Shown here: positions 25,242 to 33,923 of the stretch, in pieces
Layout of the letters: each line of letters opens with the position of its first letter
Position numbering within the stretch: the first letter of the stretch is position 1
Source: Thermoguttaceae bacterium
Lineage (GTDB): Bacteria > Planctomycetota > Planctomycetia > Pirellulales > Thermoguttaceae
NCBI GenBank assembly: GCA_017454585.1
Contig: JAFTCU010000083.1
Span: 1-44,894 of the forward strand
DNA length: 44,894 bases
Direction of reading: 5' to 3'
The notes under the pieces: model-generated
The model's input: only the letters and a program-made list of their open reading frames with translations
The model's database searches: none
What the model was told of the DNA's origin: nothing
Position numbers and translations under genes: made by a program

Positions 25242-27530
25242 TTACGGAAGACCCCGATGTTTCCGCCAGAACCACTCGAAGCACAAAAGACTTAAAACCG
25301 CGGCGAGCCACCACCAGCGGTCCCAGAGCGGAATTTCCAGTTTTCGTTCGATTTTCAGATCTTCCCGGCTTGCAGCGAGCCGGTCCCAGAGTTTTCCAAG
25401 ATCGTTTGGTGCAATGCGTTCTCCTCCGGTCATTTGGGCGAGTGCGGTCAAAAGTTCCGGCTCAGCCTGCGCGTGATCCAGTTCCAGATCGTGACGATAA
25501 ATCTGGAATCTGCACCGGGTTTCACCGAGTTTTTGTCCCTGATGAGTCACTGCGGCGGAGATCATGTAATCGCCTTCCGGCAGATTTTCGGGGATTTGCC
25601 CCTTCATCAGACTGTTCTCCGGAGTGAGCGTGATCACCTGCTGTTTCCCATCCGGCCATTCCAGCAACGCGGTCCAGTTTTCCTGTGGTGTGTTAGTCTC
25701 GGGGGGCTGAGGCGTTTCGCCGTTGGAAAGCCGGGCGGAGACCTGAAACTCGATCTTTTGCTCCTGAGGAAAACGTCTTTGAGGAAGAATCAGAGAGACG
25801 GTCCCGTCCAATGTCGCGTCCCGATTGGCGAGCCAGAAAACGAGCTGCCGCCAAAACCGTTTGTGGGCCTCCTCGAAACCTGCGAGCTGCCACCGCCACG
25901 TACTATCGACAGCGAGCGTCATGACACGGCCCCGACCTGCGGACTGCTCGATGAGGAGTGGGATCTCCTGATTTTCAGGTGAGAAATCGGAAACTAAAAC
26001 TTTCGCTCCGGGTTTTACCTCGGCAAACCGGTTCGCGCCGTCCAGAGGCGGAAGTTTGGCCCAAATCTGGTCGGAACGGGAGCTTTGAGAGTCAAGCGCC
26101 AGAGCGGTATGATGCCGACCGGCTGGAGTAAGGTGAAACCGAACAGGCAGATTCCAGTGCGCTTGAGCTAAAGCCTGCGTTTCCTTTGAATCGCCCACCG
26201 GACTCATAACGATTGGCAAAAGACCTGCCAGAGGTGAGTTTTCAAACCCGCCCAGTCCATAGTTCCTCAAGCCGCCAAGCGTCAAAAGCCCGGTCCCTTC
26301 GTGAACCTTCTGGACGAGCAGTTCCAATTCTTCCGGCCGAAAACACGCAGTGTTTACATCACCGAGAATCACTACCGCATATTCTTCATTCAGGAGTTCA
26401 GCGAGTTTGGGCGTTTGTGTGGAAGCTGATTCGGGCGTACTGGAAATTTTAGGATCGTGAACCCGTACCAGGTCGAGCTGGATTTCATTGGCAGAATCAA
26501 GGGCACGGCGAAGAAAACCAGTCTCGGGGCGAAACGCTCCTTCGAGGTACAGCACACGCAAGCCTGTTTTGGAAACAGTCACAAAAGCATCGAGTTGATT
26601 ATTCATGACGGAGGCTTCGTCAGGCTGGGGCGGAACTCGAAGCGTGACTTTGACCTCTCCCGGCTCTTTTGGGGTCCATGAAAGCAAAACAGGGACAGTT
26701 TCTCCGGGAGTTTCGGCCTGAATGGTCGTTTGAGCCGCGATTTCCATGGCGCCTGAAGGAGTTTCCACGAGAAGTTCCACTGGAACAGATGTTTTCGCGA
26801 GTCCGTCGAGGCGGATCCGGCCTGTAACCGTGACTTCGGTATTTACGAAAACACGCTGATCCACCAGAAAATCCTCAACGACCGCGTCGGGGGCCTGATC
26901 TTCCTGACGGTTTGAACCGAATGGAACGACGAAAAGAGGGATCCCAAGGCGACTCATACGGTTTGCGGCCGTTTGTGGGAGCGCGTCCCGGGGCGGGAGG
27001 GCACGCTGTGCGCCGTCACTCAGAAGTACCACGCCAAGGACTTTTTTCCCGGAGGTTTTGCGAAGAACCTCCAAAAGAGCTGCGCCGAGTGCCGTTTCGT
27101 CACCGGTCGGGGCTTTGGAAAACCCGATTTTCCCCGTAGGATTTAACTTAATGGAATGAAGTGTCCGGTCAAAAGCAAAAACCTCAGTTTCGACGTTTTT
27201 GCTCATCCGGGCAAGCTCTGGCGCGCTTTTTGTCAGGGCGTTCTTTTGTGCCTCAAAACGGGATTTTTTCTCCGGACAGTCAGCGACTTCCATGCTTCGC
27301 GACGAATCTGCAAGGATCAGAACGTTTCCCGGGTATGTCTCGGTTTCTGTTTGCATCACGGATGGCCGGGCCAGGATCCAGAGAAGCAGAAGAAGCAAAA
27401 TCCAGCGAGGAAGAACCAAAAGCCACGATTTTCGTCTGTTTTCAGGCAGAATACTCCACCACGTGCAGATCCCCAGGATGAGGATCAGCGAGATGAGCAG
27501 TGGAAAAGAGTGGAAAATCGAGTGGTACAT
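25242..27530 (-). CDS. Membrane protein with vWA-like and GATase-like domains
   Basis: 762 residues from the ATG at 27530, which has GAGG six bases upstream; the in-frame ATG at 27548 is less likely. Two N-terminal transmembrane helices (about 8-28 and 38-58) are followed by a von Willebrand factor A-like domain. Its metal-site motif reads DSSRSM (about 78-83, in VLILADSSRSMEVAD), with the later VVLLSDGAQ. Next come Ig-like beta domains and a class-I-glutamine-amidotransferase-like Rossmann region (VVILGDVNTACF, GTGLLTLGGLRNYGLGGF). A C-terminal transmembrane helix (about 735-755) closes it. This layout is common in planctomycete BatA-type proteins beside MoxR ATPases, though no moxR is in the window. 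It follows DUF368. Function unknown. Confidence 0.83.
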   Translation of the reverse strand: MYHSIFHSFPLLISLILILGICTWWSILPENRRKSWLLVLPRWILLLLLLWILARPSVMQTETETYPGNVLILADSSRSMEVADCPEKKSRFEAQKNALTKSAPELARMSKNVETEVFAFDRTLHSIKLNPTGKIGFSKAPTGDETALGAALLEVLRKTSGKKVLGVVLLSDGAQRALPPRDALPQTAANRMSRLGIPLFVVPFGSNRQEDQAPDAVVEDFLVDQRVFVNTEVTVTGRIRLDGLAKTSVPVELLVETPSGAMEIAAQTTIQAETPGETVPVLLSWTPKEPGEVKVTLRVPPQPDEASVMNNQLDAFVTVSKTGLRVLYLEGAFRPETGFLRRALDSANEIQLDLVRVHDPKISSTPESASTQTPKLAELLNEEYAVVILGDVNTACFRPEELELLVQKVHEGTGLLTLGGLRNYGLGGFENSPLAGLLPIVMSPVGDSKETQALAQAHWNLPVRFHLTPAGRHHTALALDSQSSRSDQIWAKLPPLDGANRFAEVKPGAKVLVSDFSPENQEIPLLIEQSAGRGRVMTLAVDSTWRWQLAGFEEAHKRFWRQLVFWLANRDATLDGTVSLILPQRRFPQEQKIEFQVSARLSNGETPQPPETNTPQENWTALLEWPDGKQQVITLTPENSLMKGQIPENLPEGDYMISAAVTHQGQKLGETRCRFQIYRHDLELDHAQAEPELLTALAQMTGGERIAPNDLGKLWDRLAASREDLKIERKLEIPLWDRWWWLAAVLSLLCFEWFWRKHRGLP

Positions 27531-27536
27531 AAGGAA

Positions 27537-27557
27537 CCTCGGGAACATATCCCGAGG
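27537..27557 (-). promoter_or_regulatory. Hairpin that hides the Shine-Dalgarno of the vWA gene
   Basis: Minus strand: perfect 8-bp stem CCTCGGGA / TCCCGAGG with loop TATGT. The 3' strand contains the GAGG that serves as Shine-Dalgarno for the ATG at 27530. It lies in the 51-base gap after DUF368, so translation of the vWA gene may depend on opening this stem. Confidence 0.55.
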
Positions 27558-27581
27558 GCATCATTTGGAACGAAACGTTTT

Positions 27582-28526
27582 TTATTTTTCTCCTGTTCCC
27601 GGCCGTTTTGACTTAACGGAAAGAATGGAAGCGATCCTTTCAAGGACCAAAACCCCCACCAGACCCGCAAGCAGGGCGCACAGAACGTAAATCTGTTGCT
27701 CGGTCGAAAAGGAACTCATCGCGAGGCGTTCAAATTTCATGTGACCTCCCACGAGTGTCATCCGCTGGAACGGCCAAAGGCAAGCGATTGACCCAAGCAT
27801 AAAACCGATCAAAAGGGAAAGAATTACACCATGGTAGTGTTTCAGGAGGAATTTGAGCAAACGGGAAAATGCTAAAAGTCCCAGAACGCAGCCTGCTCCA
27901 AAAACACAGAGTGTCAGGAAATCACCAGGGGTCGTTTTCAGGTGTGCAAGGTCCTTCACACGGGCGATGATTTGCGCATACTCACCCAAAATCAGCAGGA
28001 TGTAGGAGCCGCTGATTCCCGGAAGGATCATGGCGCAAATCGCCACCAGGCCACAGCAGAAAATGTACAGGAGGCTGGAATCTTCTCCTGCCATGGGGTT
28101 CAACGTTGTGATCAACCAGGCAGCGATCGTTCCCAATACTACCGCAATGCCGCAGGCGAAGGTTTTGTTTTTGATCTGATGGAACAAAATAACGACTGAC
28201 GCGAGGATCATCCCCATAAAGGCCCCGAAGGTGACGGGGAGATGATCTCTCAAAAGCTGGTGCATAAATACCGCCGAGCTGCCCAGACCTACGACGATTC
28301 CCAACAGAAGGATACCCAGAAACCCGAATTGTACGTGCTTCAGGGCCTGCCGGATTTTTCCGCCAAAGAGAAGTGAAAGAAAATGCGTGTCAAAACTGCT
28401 GATCGCAAGCACCAGTCGTTCGTAAATGCCGACGATCATCGCGACCGTCCCGCCCGAAACGCCAGGAATCGAGTCCGCGATGCCCATCAGAACACCGCGG
28501 AGAAAAATGAAGATCGATGAAAGCAT
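27582..28526 (-). CDS. DUF368-family polytopic membrane protein (polyprenyl-phosphate transporter family)
   Basis: 314 residues with about eight to ten hydrophobic segments. The hallmark Gly/Pro-rich repeats of DUF368 are present twice: GIADSIPGVSGGTVAMIVGIYE (about 15-36) and ICAMILPGISGSYILLILGEY (about 167-187), an internal duplication of inverted-topology type. DUF368 proteins (PopT) have been reported as flippases that recycle undecaprenyl phosphate for cell-wall and glycan synthesis. The gene lies between secA and the vWA gene, with an AT-rich inverted-repeat element between it and secA. The family is sure; the substrate is by family knowledge. Confidence 0.9.
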   Translation of the reverse strand: MLSSIFIFLRGVLMGIADSIPGVSGGTVAMIVGIYERLVLAISSFDTHFLSLLFGGKIRQALKHVQFGFLGILLLGIVVGLGSSAVFMHQLLRDHLPVTFGAFMGMILASVVILFHQIKNKTFACGIAVVLGTIAAWLITTLNPMAGEDSSLLYIFCCGLVAICAMILPGISGSYILLILGEYAQIIARVKDLAHLKTTPGDFLTLCVFGAGCVLGLLAFSRLLKFLLKHYHGVILSLLIGFMLGSIACLWPFQRMTLVGGHMKFERLAMSSFSTEQQIYVLCALLAGLVGVLVLERIASILSVKSKRPGTGEK

Positions 28527-28535
28527 TTTGTTTTT

Positions 28536-28673
28536 AATTATGAATTAAGAATTATGAATTATGAATTGAAGATTTTATTATAAATCCCAGGTAAAACCCT
28601 GGCTGTAGGTGGTTCATTCCCACAGCAAATTTATAATTCATAATTCAAAATTCATAATTCATAATTAATTTTA
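28536..28673. repeat. AT-rich long inverted-repeat element A (after secA)
   Basis: Arms built from tandem ATTATGAATT-type units (28536-28571) and their reverse complement (28629-28673) enclose a core with hairpins CCAGG/CCTGG and CTGT/ACAG. The arm begins with the secA stop codon itself. No ORF inside. Related elements are at 37242, 39171 and 41690. Confidence 0.88.
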
Positions 28674-31600
28674 GTGGTTTTTTCCACAGCATTTTTTGTA
28701 CTTCTTTCCACTGCCGCACGGGCACGGATCGTTCGGGCCAATTTTCGGTCCAACGTTGCGGATCGTTGCGACTTTTTGATTCAAGGAAGCGTCGATCGCG
28801 GATTTCTGCTGACGGCCGATCTCGCTGTTCGCGGTTGAATTCTGCATCGCAGTTTTCACCGACGCGGTGGCGGAAGAGGCTTCTGCGTGGTGAGCCGTCT
28901 GCTGGGTCCAGGTCGAACCCACGAAACGTTCATCCAGCTGTTCCATACGGAACACCAGGTCCGTGACCCGCTCGCCGACGGACTTCCACATCGCATCGAA
29001 GGTCTTCATCCCTTCGCGTTTGTACTCGACTTTCGGGTCCACTTGCGCGTAACCACGCAGACCGACGCTGCTCTTCAAGTGGTCCATCGTCAGCAAGTGC
29101 TCTTTCCAGGCGGCATCCAGAATCGAAAGGACCAGTGCGCGTTCCATTTTGCGCATCTCGGGACGGTAACGGTCATCGATCGATTCCATCATTTTCATCC
29201 GGAACTGGTCGGCCGTACGGTCTTTCAGCTCGTCGGTATGAACTTCCACGTTCCAGCGGTCCATGACTTCTTTGGAAAGAGCGTCCAGATCTTCGTCGGT
29301 GAGGCGGAACTCACGGTTCGTCTGGTGTTCGGCGATGTAATTTTCTACCCACTTCTTGACTTCGATCACGGTCGTGTTTTCTGCCAGGGCGTTTTTACGG
29401 CTGAAATCAACGAGCATTTTGTGGAAATCGGCGTGAGTTACATGTTTCAGATCTTCGAAATTAATTTCTGCGTTGAAACGGTCCTTCACCCACTGCTCGA
29501 TCCCATTCTGGTCGTAAATTCTGTAACCCTGCGCGTCCACGCGGGAGAAATGGTACTCGCCGGCCAAAACCGGGAATTCGATTTCTTTCTCAAAGTACGC
29601 ATCACCGATGATGCTGAAAAGCTCTTCCTGCAGTTTTTCGGCGGATTTCCCTTCCAGATTTTCTGGTGGAACTGTGATCCCGAATTTACCGCGCAGCCAA
29701 GCGGAACACGCTTTCAGGGCGTAGCCTTTTTCCAGTGCATAAGCGCCGTCGGAAAGATCTGTTTTCTGAATGAACGGGATCACTTTTTCGAGCAGGAACG
29801 AATCCAGTTCCTCGCGCGGAACAGCCTTCAGGTCACGCTCCCGCAGATTCAGATTCCAGCGTGTATTGATCGATTTGGCCATTGCTTCCCAGTTCCATTC
29901 ATCTTCCTCGACGTCCTCAGAAAGATTTTCTTCGAGAAGGTCCAGAATCGTCGCTTCGGCCATTCCAAGAGCCTCATTGATCGCTTCTTTTGAGGCTTCC
30001 TCAAAGTTCATATTGCGGTAGTGGCGTGGGGTCAACTCGGTCGCGAGCTGATTACCGGCCCAGTTGCAGAACGTTTCCACACCGTAGTTCGGGTCAAGGT
30101 ACGTCGCAAGGTGATTGGCGAGCTGGTCCTTTACCATGTCGAAAATAAGATCACGGCAATTCACGCCTTCCAGAATGTTCTGGCGGTAGCGGTACGTGCG
30201 TTTACGCTGCTCGTCCATTACTTCGTCGTACTCGAGCAGGCTTTTACGAATTTCGAAGTTTCGCTCTTCGACTTTCTTCTGTGCCCCTTCGACACGGCGG
30301 GTGACCATCGGACTTTCGATCGCCTGGCCGTCGCTCATACCGAGCCAGCTCAGCGCGCTTTTTACCCAATCACCGGCGAAAATACGCATCAGGTCGTCTT
30401 CCAGCGAGAGGTAAAACCGGCTTGAACCAGGGTCTCCCTGACGCCCGCAGCGGCCGCGGAGCTGGAGGTCGATTCGGCGTGCTTCGTGGCGTTCCGTTCC
30501 GATCACGTACAGACCACCCAGTTCGCGCACTTCCTGACCTTCTTCTTTCATGTGCTCTTCCGCCTCGATTTTGGCGGTCAGTGCGTCCCACTCCTCGCGC
30601 GGGACTTCGAGTCGGGTCGGGTACTTATTCTGGAGAATACTCCACGCCATTGCGTCGGGGTTTCCGCCGAGAATAATATCCGTACCACGGCCGGCCATAT
30701 TCGTCGCGATAGTCACCATGCCCTTGCGTCCGGCCTGAGCGATGACTTCAGCTTCCTGCTTGTGGTTTTTTGCGTTCAGGACATTATGCTTGACGCCCAT
30801 CCGGTCGAGCATCGCGGAGATTTGCTCGCTGCGCTCGATGGAGGTCGTACCGACGAGTATCGGCCGACCGGCGCGGTGAATGCTGTAGATCCTGCTGCGC
30901 GGGACTTTTTCGACTTTTTTCGTCCGGTCACCACGGAAGACGAAACCAATGTACTCGGGCGTCTCTTCCACGATGTGCCCGCACCAGTCCCGATTGTCTT
31001 TGTCGGTCAGTTCCAGAACGTCCCAGCTGTGGACCTTTTCGATTTCTTCGGCGACCGCGTTGTATTTTTCGCGCTCGGTCATGTAAATGAGGTCCGGGAA
31101 ATTGATACGCTGGAGCTTTTTGTTCGGCGGAATGGCGATCACGTCCAGATTGTAGATCTTCCAGAACTCGTTCGCTTCGGTCATGGCCGTTCCGGTCATG
31201 CCGCAGATTTTCGGGTACAGTTTGAAGAAGTTCTGAAGCGTGACGGTCGCCAAGGTCTGGTTTTCCTGTTTGATCGTGACGCCTTCTTTCGCTTCGACGG
31301 CCTGATGCAGACCGTCGGACCAGTTACGGCCCGGCATAAGTCGGCCGGTGAACTCGTCAACGATCACGATCTCGCCATCGTTGATAACGTAATTCACGTC
31401 CAGTTTGTACAGATGATGGGCTTTCAGCGCGTTATCGATCAGGTGCGGCCATTCCATATTCCCGGCCGTGTAGAAACATTCGACGCCGGCGAGATGCTCG
31501 GCCGTCCGGATCCCTTCGTCGGTCAGGTTCGTGGAGTGTTCTTTCTCGTTGACCTCGAAATCGACGCCTTTTTTGAGCTGGCGGGCGATGCGGTCGGCTT

Positions 31601-32399
31601 CGCGGTACTTGCTGATGTCACCGTGGGCCGGGCCGGAAATGATGAGCGGCGTACGCGCTTCGTCGATCAAAATGTTATCCACTTCGTCGATGATCGCGAA
31701 GTTTAACGCTCCCTGCGCCTGCTGAAGTTCCTTCGGGTAGCGCCAGTCGTTCTTTGCCGCGGGGCGCATATTGTCACGCAGATAATCGAAACCCAGCTCG
31801 TTGTTCGTACCGTACGTGATGTCGCAGCGATAGGCGGCCTGGCGCTGGTCGTTCGAAATGTTGGACTGAATGGAACCGACCGTCAGGCCGAGCGACATAT
31901 AAAGGGGGCCCATCCATTCCATGTCACGGCGGGCGAGGTAATCGTTGACCGTCACGACGTGGACCCCTTTGCCGGAAAGGGCGTTCAGGTAGGCCGGAAG
32001 CGTCGCGACGAGTGTTTTACCTTCACCGGTGATCATTTCGGCGATCGAGCCGCTGTGAAGGACCGCACCGCCGATGAGCTGAACGTCATAGTGGCGCATA
32101 CCGAGCACACGATGACCTGCTTCACGGCAGACCGCGAAGGCCTCAACGAGAAGGTCGTCGAGCGTTTCGCCGGCTTCAAGACGTTTTTTGAATTTGAACG
32201 TTTGTTCCCGCAATTCCGCATCCGTCATGGCGGTATAACGGGATTCCAGTTCATTAATGGCAGCGATTTTGGGCGCCAGTTTTTTCAGGAAGCGGGCATT
32301 GGCTGAACCGAACATGGAGGTGATCCCGTGCTCGATTTTCTGGCCCACATTATTGAAAAGATCCTGTGTGAGGTCCCATACGCGTTCCCAATTTGGCAT
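28671..32399 (-). CDS. secA: Preprotein translocase ATPase SecA, enlarged form
   Basis: 1242 residues from the ATG at 32399, preceded by AGGA; an upstream in-frame ATG at 32456 would add a non-SecA-like tail. SecA drives export of unfolded proteins through SecYEG. Visible: Walker A ITGEGKT (about 123-129), Walker B region IIDEVDNILIDEARTPLI, IATNMAGRGTDIILGG, LRGRCGRQGDPGSSRFYLSLEDDLM, and a C-terminal zinc motif CPCGSGKKYKKCC. Compared with about 900 residues in E. coli, there is an insertion of about 55 residues before GRPILVGTTSIERSEQ (HSWDVLELTDKDNRDWCGH...) and a large insertion in the helical C-terminal half. The two extra segments look family-specific. Confidence 0.97.
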   Translation of the reverse strand: MPNWERVWDLTQDLFNNVGQKIEHGITSMFGSANARFLKKLAPKIAAINELESRYTAMTDAELREQTFKFKKRLEAGETLDDLLVEAFAVCREAGHRVLGMRHYDVQLIGGAVLHSGSIAEMITGEGKTLVATLPAYLNALSGKGVHVVTVNDYLARRDMEWMGPLYMSLGLTVGSIQSNISNDQRQAAYRCDITYGTNNELGFDYLRDNMRPAAKNDWRYPKELQQAQGALNFAIIDEVDNILIDEARTPLIISGPAHGDISKYREADRIARQLKKGVDFEVNEKEHSTNLTDEGIRTAEHLAGVECFYTAGNMEWPHLIDNALKAHHLYKLDVNYVINDGEIVIVDEFTGRLMPGRNWSDGLHQAVEAKEGVTIKQENQTLATVTLQNFFKLYPKICGMTGTAMTEANEFWKIYNLDVIAIPPNKKLQRINFPDLIYMTEREKYNAVAEEIEKVHSWDVLELTDKDNRDWCGHIVEETPEYIGFVFRGDRTKKVEKVPRSRIYSIHRAGRPILVGTTSIERSEQISAMLDRMGVKHNVLNAKNHKQEAEVIAQAGRKGMVTIATNMAGRGTDIILGGNPDAMAWSILQNKYPTRLEVPREEWDALTAKIEAEEHMKEEGQEVRELGGLYVIGTERHEARRIDLQLRGRCGRQGDPGSSRFYLSLEDDLMRIFAGDWVKSALSWLGMSDGQAIESPMVTRRVEGAQKKVEERNFEIRKSLLEYDEVMDEQRKRTYRYRQNILEGVNCRDLIFDMVKDQLANHLATYLDPNYGVETFCNWAGNQLATELTPRHYRNMNFEEASKEAINEALGMAEATILDLLEENLSEDVEEDEWNWEAMAKSINTRWNLNLRERDLKAVPREELDSFLLEKVIPFIQKTDLSDGAYALEKGYALKACSAWLRGKFGITVPPENLEGKSAEKLQEELFSIIGDAYFEKEIEFPVLAGEYHFSRVDAQGYRIYDQNGIEQWVKDRFNAEINFEDLKHVTHADFHKMLVDFSRKNALAENTTVIEVKKWVENYIAEHQTNREFRLTDEDLDALSKEVMDRWNVEVHTDELKDRTADQFRMKMMESIDDRYRPEMRKMERALVLSILDAAWKEHLLTMDHLKSSVGLRGYAQVDPKVEYKREGMKTFDAMWKSVGERVTDLVFRMEQLDERFVGSTWTQQTAHHAEASSATASVKTAMQNSTANSEIGRQQKSAIDASLNQKVATIRNVGPKIGPNDPCPCGSGKKYKKCCGKNH

Positions 32400-32479
32400 T
32401 TTAATTTCCTGTCCGTTTATATTATCTCTGTTCAACCTTATAGGCTGATAATCCACCTATTTTAATATTATATGGTATA

Positions 32480-32507
32480 ACTATAACAGACTATTTAATT
32501 TGGTCAA
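32480..32507 (-). promoter_or_regulatory. Promoter of secA
   Basis: Minus strand: TTGACC (32502-32507), a 16-base spacer ending in TGT, then TATAGT (32480-32485), about 80 bases before the chosen ATG. Confidence 0.75.
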
Positions 32508-32569
32508 GAGGAATACCGGAAAAAAAAGTAAAAAATAGAAGAGATTTTGGAAAATTTTCAGAATTATAA

Positions 32570-32676
32570 GGAAAACCTTGCGGCCCGGAAAGGGATCGGC
32601 TGGAGATTTAGCAAATCTGTGAATAGAAGTAAGCGCGATCATAGCCGGTGCCGCTTGGTATTCCTGTGTGTGTTTT
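32570..32676. repeat. Structured tandem element, copy 1
   Basis: First of two direct copies with a 132-base period. The sequence folds on either strand into one long hairpin: GCGGC-CCGG outer stem, GATCG/CGATC inner stem, and apical hairpin AGATTT/AAATCT. It ends in TTCCTGTGTGTGTTTT. There is no coding sequence. Confidence 0.85.
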
Positions 32677-32701
32677 GTAAGTGTTCTGGATTATGTTTCG
32701 G

Positions 32702-32805
32702 GGAAAACCTCGCGGCCCGGAAAGGGATCGGCTTGCATTAAACTAAAAAAGTTAGAAGTAAGCGCGATCATAGCCGGTGCCGCTTGGTGTTCCGGTGCGT
32801 GTTTT
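32702..32805. repeat. Structured tandem element, copy 2
   Basis: Second copy. Outer and inner stems are the same as in copy 1, but the apical part has a different sequence that still pairs (AACT/AGTT). Its edge overlaps the stop codon of the TerD-type gene at 32804-32806. The conserved segment GCGCGATCATAGCCGGTGCC is identical in both copies. Confidence 0.85.
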
Positions 32806-33895
32806 AGCACCGCATCCACTTGAGTATTTTCACGTAGGAAGTGGAAAAGTCCTTAAAATGGAACTGCTCGTCTGCGGTTTCTTTTTCTTCGTCGGAAATG
32901 AACTCCCCACCCCGGGCCTCCACGTGCCACGAAAGGAGGTCATACACGGAAACCGCCGGAGGCTCCATGAACGAACGAACCAACTGTTTCATTCCATTCA
33001 GGTTTTGCGCGGCGACCGGGGAGCCTTTCATGTCCAGATCGAGGACGACGTAATCCAGCTCGTCAAGGTCAAACGCGATAGCCAGCGCGTTCACGGACGG
33101 CGTTACAAGGACGAAACTGTTTTTGACCGTTTTCGGGACCCAAATCAACGAGGATTCCGGCTTTTCGCGTTCCATATATCCGAAAACGGGTTTTACTTCC
33201 CCCAAGGTGCGGCGGTCGTAATTGCGCACGTCCACGATGACGTAACGAAACCGTTTACGGGCTTCTTCGAGTACGATGTCCACGTACTCGGCGCAGTCTC
33301 CGACCCGGTGGCGTACGTCACCGCTGTGGCAGCCGAAATCCGTGCAGTAACCGGTGCACCAGCTGAGGACCTCGCAGCGATCTTCTCCGACGAAAGTCGC
33401 CGAGAGGTCGAGGTCAATGTCTCCTTTGGGGTCCTTCCAGTGGACGTAAAAACGGACCACTTTGGCGACGGGATTTTCCAGCGGAGTGTGGGTCCCACGG
33501 ACTTGTGTTTCCAGCGCGTCGGAGACGGTCCGCATATTCGTCGGGAGCGGTATTTTCCGAAGCTGGGGGTCGATCCAGCAGCGGCCCATCGCGGGAAACT
33601 GCGAGAAACGGCGTTTGAGGCTGGTTTTGATGGTTTCGCACACCTCGTCCACGATTTCCGGCTGGAGCGCTTTCAAGGGCGTGAGCGGAATGGGGGTCCG
33701 GCTCCCTTTGATCGTCACTTGGCGGCCCCATTGGTTTTCTTTGCGGTCAATGAAGTGCCCCAGCAGTTCGTAAAGGACCTTTTCCGACACTTTGTCCGAA
33801 ATGCCGCAGAACCGATCCAGGATCAAGCGGGTGCGCTCGGTTTGGTCCTTTGAATTCAGGATCTCACGGGTGCGGGTGGCATGTTTTGCGTTCAT
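32804..33895 (-). CDS. TerD-containing C-terminal half of a split MXAN_6230/SCO0854-type protein
   Basis: 363 residues. From about 105 to 270 it carries the pattern I associate with TerD-like modules of this large family: WIDPQLRKIPLPTNMRT, VRFYVHWKD, IDLDLSATFV, HSGDVRHRVGDCAEYVDIVL, and YVIVDVRNYDRR. TerD domains bind Ca2+ and occur in tellurium and general stress loci. The first 90 residues match the middle of the family protein (VLYELLGHFIDRK). The N-terminal half is encoded by the gene 28 bases upstream, so a normally single polypeptide is encoded here by two genes. No Shine-Dalgarno is evident before the ATG. It could be a natural split or an old frameshift; both frames look intact. Confidence 0.7.
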   Translation of the reverse strand: MNAKHATRTREILNSKDQTERTRLILDRFCGISDKVSEKVLYELLGHFIDRKENQWGRQVTIKGSRTPIPLTPLKALQPEIVDEVCETIKTSLKRRFSQFPAMGRCWIDPQLRKIPLPTNMRTVSDALETQVRGTHTPLENPVAKVVRFYVHWKDPKGDIDLDLSATFVGEDRCEVLSWCTGYCTDFGCHSGDVRHRVGDCAEYVDIVLEEARKRFRYVIVDVRNYDRRTLGEVKPVFGYMEREKPESSLIWVPKTVKNSFVLVTPSVNALAIAFDLDELDYVVLDLDMKGSPVAAQNLNGMKQLVRSFMEPPAVSVYDLLSWHVEARGGEFISDEEKETADEQFHFKDFSTSYVKILKWMRC

Positions 33896-33923
33896 AATGA
33901 TGAAAAACGGTTACGATTTTTAC

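Noticed and set aside
30486..31706. 406-aa ORF opposite secA
   Set aside because: Antisense to the most conserved part of SecA; no domain or ribosome site.
32570..32805. Group II intron domain V or remnant retroelement
   Set aside because: The bulged stems recall domain V superficially, but the AGC triad and tetraloop are absent and no reverse transcriptase is near.
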